A stretch of 47,713 bases of DNA from Lentilactobacillus sp. Marseille-Q4993 (GTDB lineage Bacteria; Bacillota; Bacilli; Lactobacillales; Lactobacillaceae). How positions within the stretch are numbered: position 1 is the stretch's first letter; every line of letters starts with the position of its first letter. The notes below the pieces were generated by a model. It ran no database searches, had not been told where the DNA came from, and worked only from the letters and a program-made list of their open reading frames with translations. The position numbers and the translations under genes are program-made. The stretch is from the NCBI RefSeq assembly GCF_951230165.1, contig NZ_CATNVB010000017.1, positions 1 to 47,713 on the forward strand, written 5' to 3'. Positions 45,045-47,713 of this stretch are shown here, piece after piece.

Positions 45045-47573
45045 TTGGTAGAAGATAGCTATGACAACCGAATAAGTAACGTCGACCTATCCAAAAAAAT
45101 GCGGACGTCTTATTTGGACTACGCAATGAGTGTTATTGTCTCCCGGGCGTTACCCGATGTTCGAGATGGATTGAAGCCAGTTCATCGGCGAATTTTATAC
45201 TCAATGAACGAACAGGGAATCACCCCTGATAAACCATATAAAAAGTCAGCCAGAATCGTTGGGGATGTTTTAGGTAAGTACCATCCCCATGGTGATACTG
45301 CTGTTTATGATGCCATGGTCAGAATGGCCCAAGATTTCAGTTACCGCTATATGCTTGTTGATGGTCACGGAAACTTTGGTTCAGTCGATGGTGATAGTCC
45401 AGCGGCCATGCGTTATACCGAAGCTAGGCTAAGCAAAATTGCCATGGAAATGCTTCGAGATATTAACAAAGATACGATTGATTACAACGATAATTATGAT
45501 GGTACTGAAAAGGAACCAGCTGTTATGCCAGCTCGTTTTCCTAACTTATTGGTTAACGGGGCATCAGGAATTGCTGTTGGTATGGCGACTAATATTCCAC
45601 CTCACAATTTGCGGGAAGTTATTTCAGCTCTCCACATTCTGATGGATAATCCTGATGCAACAACCGCTGATCTGATGGAAGCTATCCCAGGTCCCGACTT
45701 CCCAACCGGGGGAGTTGTTATGGGTAAGTCTGGAATTAGAAAGGCTTACGAAACTGGTAAGGGAACCATCACTATTCGGGCTAAAGTTGAAATCGAAGGT
45801 GATGCTGACAGCAAACAAAAAATCATCGCAACTGAGTTACCATACATGGTCAACAAGGCTAAGTTGATCGAAAGAGTTGCTGAATTAGTTCGTGACAAAC
45901 GAATTGAAGGTATCACAGATATCAACGATGAATCTGACCGTGAAGGGTTACGAGTGGTTATTGATGTCCGGCGCGATGCAAGTGCCGACGTTGTTTTAAA
46001 TAACTTATACAAACTAACACTGATGCAGACTTCATTTGGATTCAACATGTTAGCAATTGTTGATGGCACCCCAAGAATTCTTAGTTTGAAGGAAATCTTA
46101 CACTACTACCTGGAACACCAAGTGGAAGTTATTACCAGAAGATCTAAGTATGAATTGAAGAAGGCTGAGGCGCGAGCTCATATTCTTGAAGGATTGAGAA
46201 TTGCCCTTGACCACATCGATGCCATTATCAAGATTATTAGAGGATCACAGACTGGTGAAATTGCTAAGAACCAATTGATTTCTGACTTTGGCCTTAGTGA
46301 CAAACAAGCCCAAGCAATTTTGGATATGCGACTAGTTCGGTTAACCGGATTGGAACGTGAAAAGATTGATAAGGAATACGATGAATTGATGAAGACCATT
46401 AATGACTTGAAGGAAATCCTTTCAAGTCGTGATCGGGTCAATGAAATCATTTATCAAGAATTACTTGATATTCAGTCTAAGTTTGGTGATGACAGAAGAA
46501 CTGAACTTCTTGTTGGAGAAGTTCTTAGTCTTGAAGATGAAGATTTGATTGAAGAAGAAGATGTCATTGTTTCACTAACTCATAACGGTTATATCAAACG
46601 AATTCCAACGGTTGAGTTTAAAGCTCAAAATCGTGGTGGCCGTGGGGTCCAGGGAATGGGTGTTCATGATGATGACTTTGTGGAACATTTAGTTTCGACA
46701 TCAACTCATGATGTTCTGTTATTCTTTACCGATGCTGGTAAGATTTATCGAATGAAGGGTTATGAAATCCCAGAATACGGTAGGTCAGCCAAGGGAATTC
46801 CAATAATCAACTTGTTGAATATTGATTCCGGCGAGAAAATTCAGGCAGTTATTAATATTTCTGATCGAAATAATGATTCTGAGAAGGACCTCTTCTTTGT
46901 TACCCTTCACGGGACGGTTAAAAAGACACCAGTTGCTGAGTTTACAAATATTCGCAGCAATGGTCTTAAGGCAATTAACCTTAAAGAAGACGATCAAGTA
47001 AATAATGTGTTGATTGCTGATCCTGATCAGAATATTATTATTGGAACCCATCAAGGATACGCAGTTAGCTTTAAAGCTACTGATGTTCGGTCAATGGGTC
47101 GGTCAGCTACTGGAGTTCGGGGAGTCCGGCTTCGTGAGAATGACTACGTAGTTGGATCAGATATTCTTAACCCTGACAGTCACGTCTTCGTTATTTCAGA
47201 AAAGGGTTATGGTAAACAAACTCCTGCCGACCAATATCCAATTAAAGGTCGTGGTGGTAAGGGTATCAAGACCGTCAACATTTCTGAAAAGAATGGGCCA
47301 CTTGCTGGTTTAACAACCGTAAGCGGTGACGAGGATATCATGCTGATCACCAATAAGGGAGTCATGATTAGATTCGGAATCGAAGATGTTTCGGAAACTG
47401 GTCGGGCAACGCTTGGTGTTCATTTGATCAGAATGGATGATGAAGCCAAGGTAGCAACAATGGCTAAGGTCGAGAAGGAAGTACCTGAGGAAGAAGCAGC
47501 CGATAGTGACGATACTGCAAACGCCGATGGAAATTCCGATAACGATGAGTCGTCAGATAGTGATAACGAATAA
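45045..47573 (+). CDS. gyrA: DNA gyrase subunit A
   Basis: An 842-residue DNA-cleaving subunit. The active-site Tyr124 is in [10 protein letters not shown]. The quinolone pocket [12 protein letters not shown] has Thr85 where E. coli has Ser83, and Asp89 for Asp87. The C-terminal beta-pinwheel carries the GyrA box [10 protein letters not shown], and the tail is acidic (Glu/Asp/Ser). The start is TTG 45045, nine bases after GGAGG; an ATG at 45037 is out of frame and stops after four codons. Confidence 0.96.
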   Translation: MVEDSYDNRISNVDLSKKMRTSYLDYAMSVIVSRALPDVRDGLKPVHRRILYSMNEQGITPDKPYKKSARIVGDVLGKYHPHGDTAVYDAMVRMAQDFSYRYMLVDGHGNFGSVDGDSPAAMRYTEARLSKIAMEMLRDINKDTIDYNDNYDGTEKEPAVMPARFPNLLVNGASGIAVGMATNIPPHNLREVISALHILMDNPDATTADLMEAIPGPDFPTGGVVMGKSGIRKAYETGKGTITIRAKVEIEGDADSKQKIIATELPYMVNKAKLIERVAELVRDKRIEGITDINDESDREGLRVVIDVRRDASADVVLNNLYKLTLMQTSFGFNMLAIVDGTPRILSLKEILHYYLEHQVEVITRRSKYELKKAEARAHILEGLRIALDHIDAIIKIIRGSQTGEIAKNQLISDFGLSDKQAQAILDMRLVRLTGLEREKIDKEYDELMKTINDLKEILSSRDRVNEIIYQELLDIQSKFGDDRRTELLVGEVLSLEDEDLIEEEDVIVSLTHNGYIKRIPTVEFKAQNRGGRGVQGMGVHDDDFVEHLVSTSTHDVLLFFTDAGKIYRMKGYEIPEYGRSAKGIPIINLLNIDSGEKIQAVINISDRNNDSEKDLFFVTLHGTVKKTPVAEFTNIRSNGLKAINLKEDDQVNNVLIADPDQNIIIGTHQGYAVSFKATDVRSMGRSATGVRGVRLRENDYVVGSDILNPDSHVFVISEKGYGKQTPADQYPIKGRGGKGIKTVNISEKNGPLAGLTTVSGDEDIMLITNKGVMIRFGIEDVSETGRATLGVHLIRMDDEAKVATMAKVEKEVPEEEAADSDDTANADGNSDNDESSDSDNE

Positions 47574-47587
47574 AATAAAATAAATTA

Positions 47588-47612
47588 AAGAGGCTGGGAC
47601 ATAAGTCCCAGC
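47588..47612. repeat. GGGACATAAGTCCC intergenic hairpin, copy 2
   Basis: AGAGGCTGGGACATAAG then TCCCAGC, arms 47594-47600 and 47605-47611, 14 bases after the gyrA stop. Compared with copy 1 at 104-130, one stem pair has changed from C-G to T-A on both sides. Confidence 0.75.
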
Positions 47613-47625
47613 TAACGCAAAAAAA

Positions 47626-47656
47626 CTTCGGAAATTAATTTTTCCGAAGCTTTTTT
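47626..47656 (+). terminator. Terminator of gyrA
   Basis: CTTCGGAAA (47626-47634) pairs with TTTCCGAAG (47641-47649), then TTTTTT. The last 57 bases of the window show no further feature. Confidence 0.9.
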
Positions 47657-47713
47657 GAATTCTATGTAGCACAGAGAATTCAACTCTGCTATTCTTAAAT
47701 CGACGAAAACCCA

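Noticed and set aside
45746-46450. Minus-strand frames of 90-107 residues in gyrA
   Set aside because: Shadows of a long, well-conserved gene; no independent signals.

Overview
This window is chromosomal DNA from a low-to-moderate G+C Gram-positive bacterium, almost certainly a member of the Lactobacillaceae. It carries the replication-origin gene order of that group: rpmH-rnpA-yidC-jag-mnmE-mnmG on one side and dnaA-dnaN-yaaA-recF-gyrB-gyrA on the other. T-box leaders, lipobox signal peptides and strong AGGAGG ribosome binding sites fit this. From memory, the class III PLP enzyme at 14509-15861 closely resembles the isoleucine 2-epimerase of Lactobacillus buchneri, which suggests a heterofermentative relative (Lentilactobacillus-like). 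I cannot fix the species.

Layout, left to right. 0.1-2.8 kb: amino-acid ABC importer under a T-box. 2.8-5.4 kb: a membrane-anchored XRE regulator, an acidic lipoprotein, and a PanE-like 2-oxoacid reductase under a second T-box. 5.5-6.7 kb: a secreted protein and a tiny hydrophobic ORF. 6.7-12.1 kb: the threonine pathway, with aspartokinase and homoserine dehydrogenase divergent from thrC-thrB and an ACT/HTH protein. 12.2-17.5 kb: a RocS-like DUF536 protein, an APC permease, isoleucine 2-epimerase, an MDR oxidoreductase and a deoxyribosyltransferase. 17.6-20.8 kb: brnQ plus a Na+/H+ antiporter under a third T-box, with a 34-residue ORF beside it. 20.9-26.9 kb: the pst-phoU operon with a Pho box and a divergent, degenerate OmpR-type regulator. 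26.9-31.2 kb: mixed housekeeping and accessory genes. 31.2-47.7 kb: the origin block.

How it fits together. Three leaders appear to read three different tRNAs: Met for the ABC importer, Ile for the PanE-like reductase and Val for BrnQ/antiporter. With isoleucine 2-epimerase between them, much of the left half concerns branched-chain and aspartate-family amino acids. The origin is bipartite: a DnaA-box cluster upstream of dnaA, and a second cluster followed by TAC trinucleotides and an AT-rich stretch between dnaA and dnaN. Two near-consensus parS sites lie about 5-6 kb on either side of it.

No CRISPR array, prophage, transposase, rRNA or tRNA gene was found. I see no large undescribed multi-gene system. 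The less ordinary items are small: a pair of covarying GGGACATAAGTCCC hairpins at the two window ends, a recurrent AACCGCAAACC-type intergenic element, a possible Fst-like small ORF, a terminator-like structure in the mnmE leader, and a CDF transporter inserted between yidC and jag.
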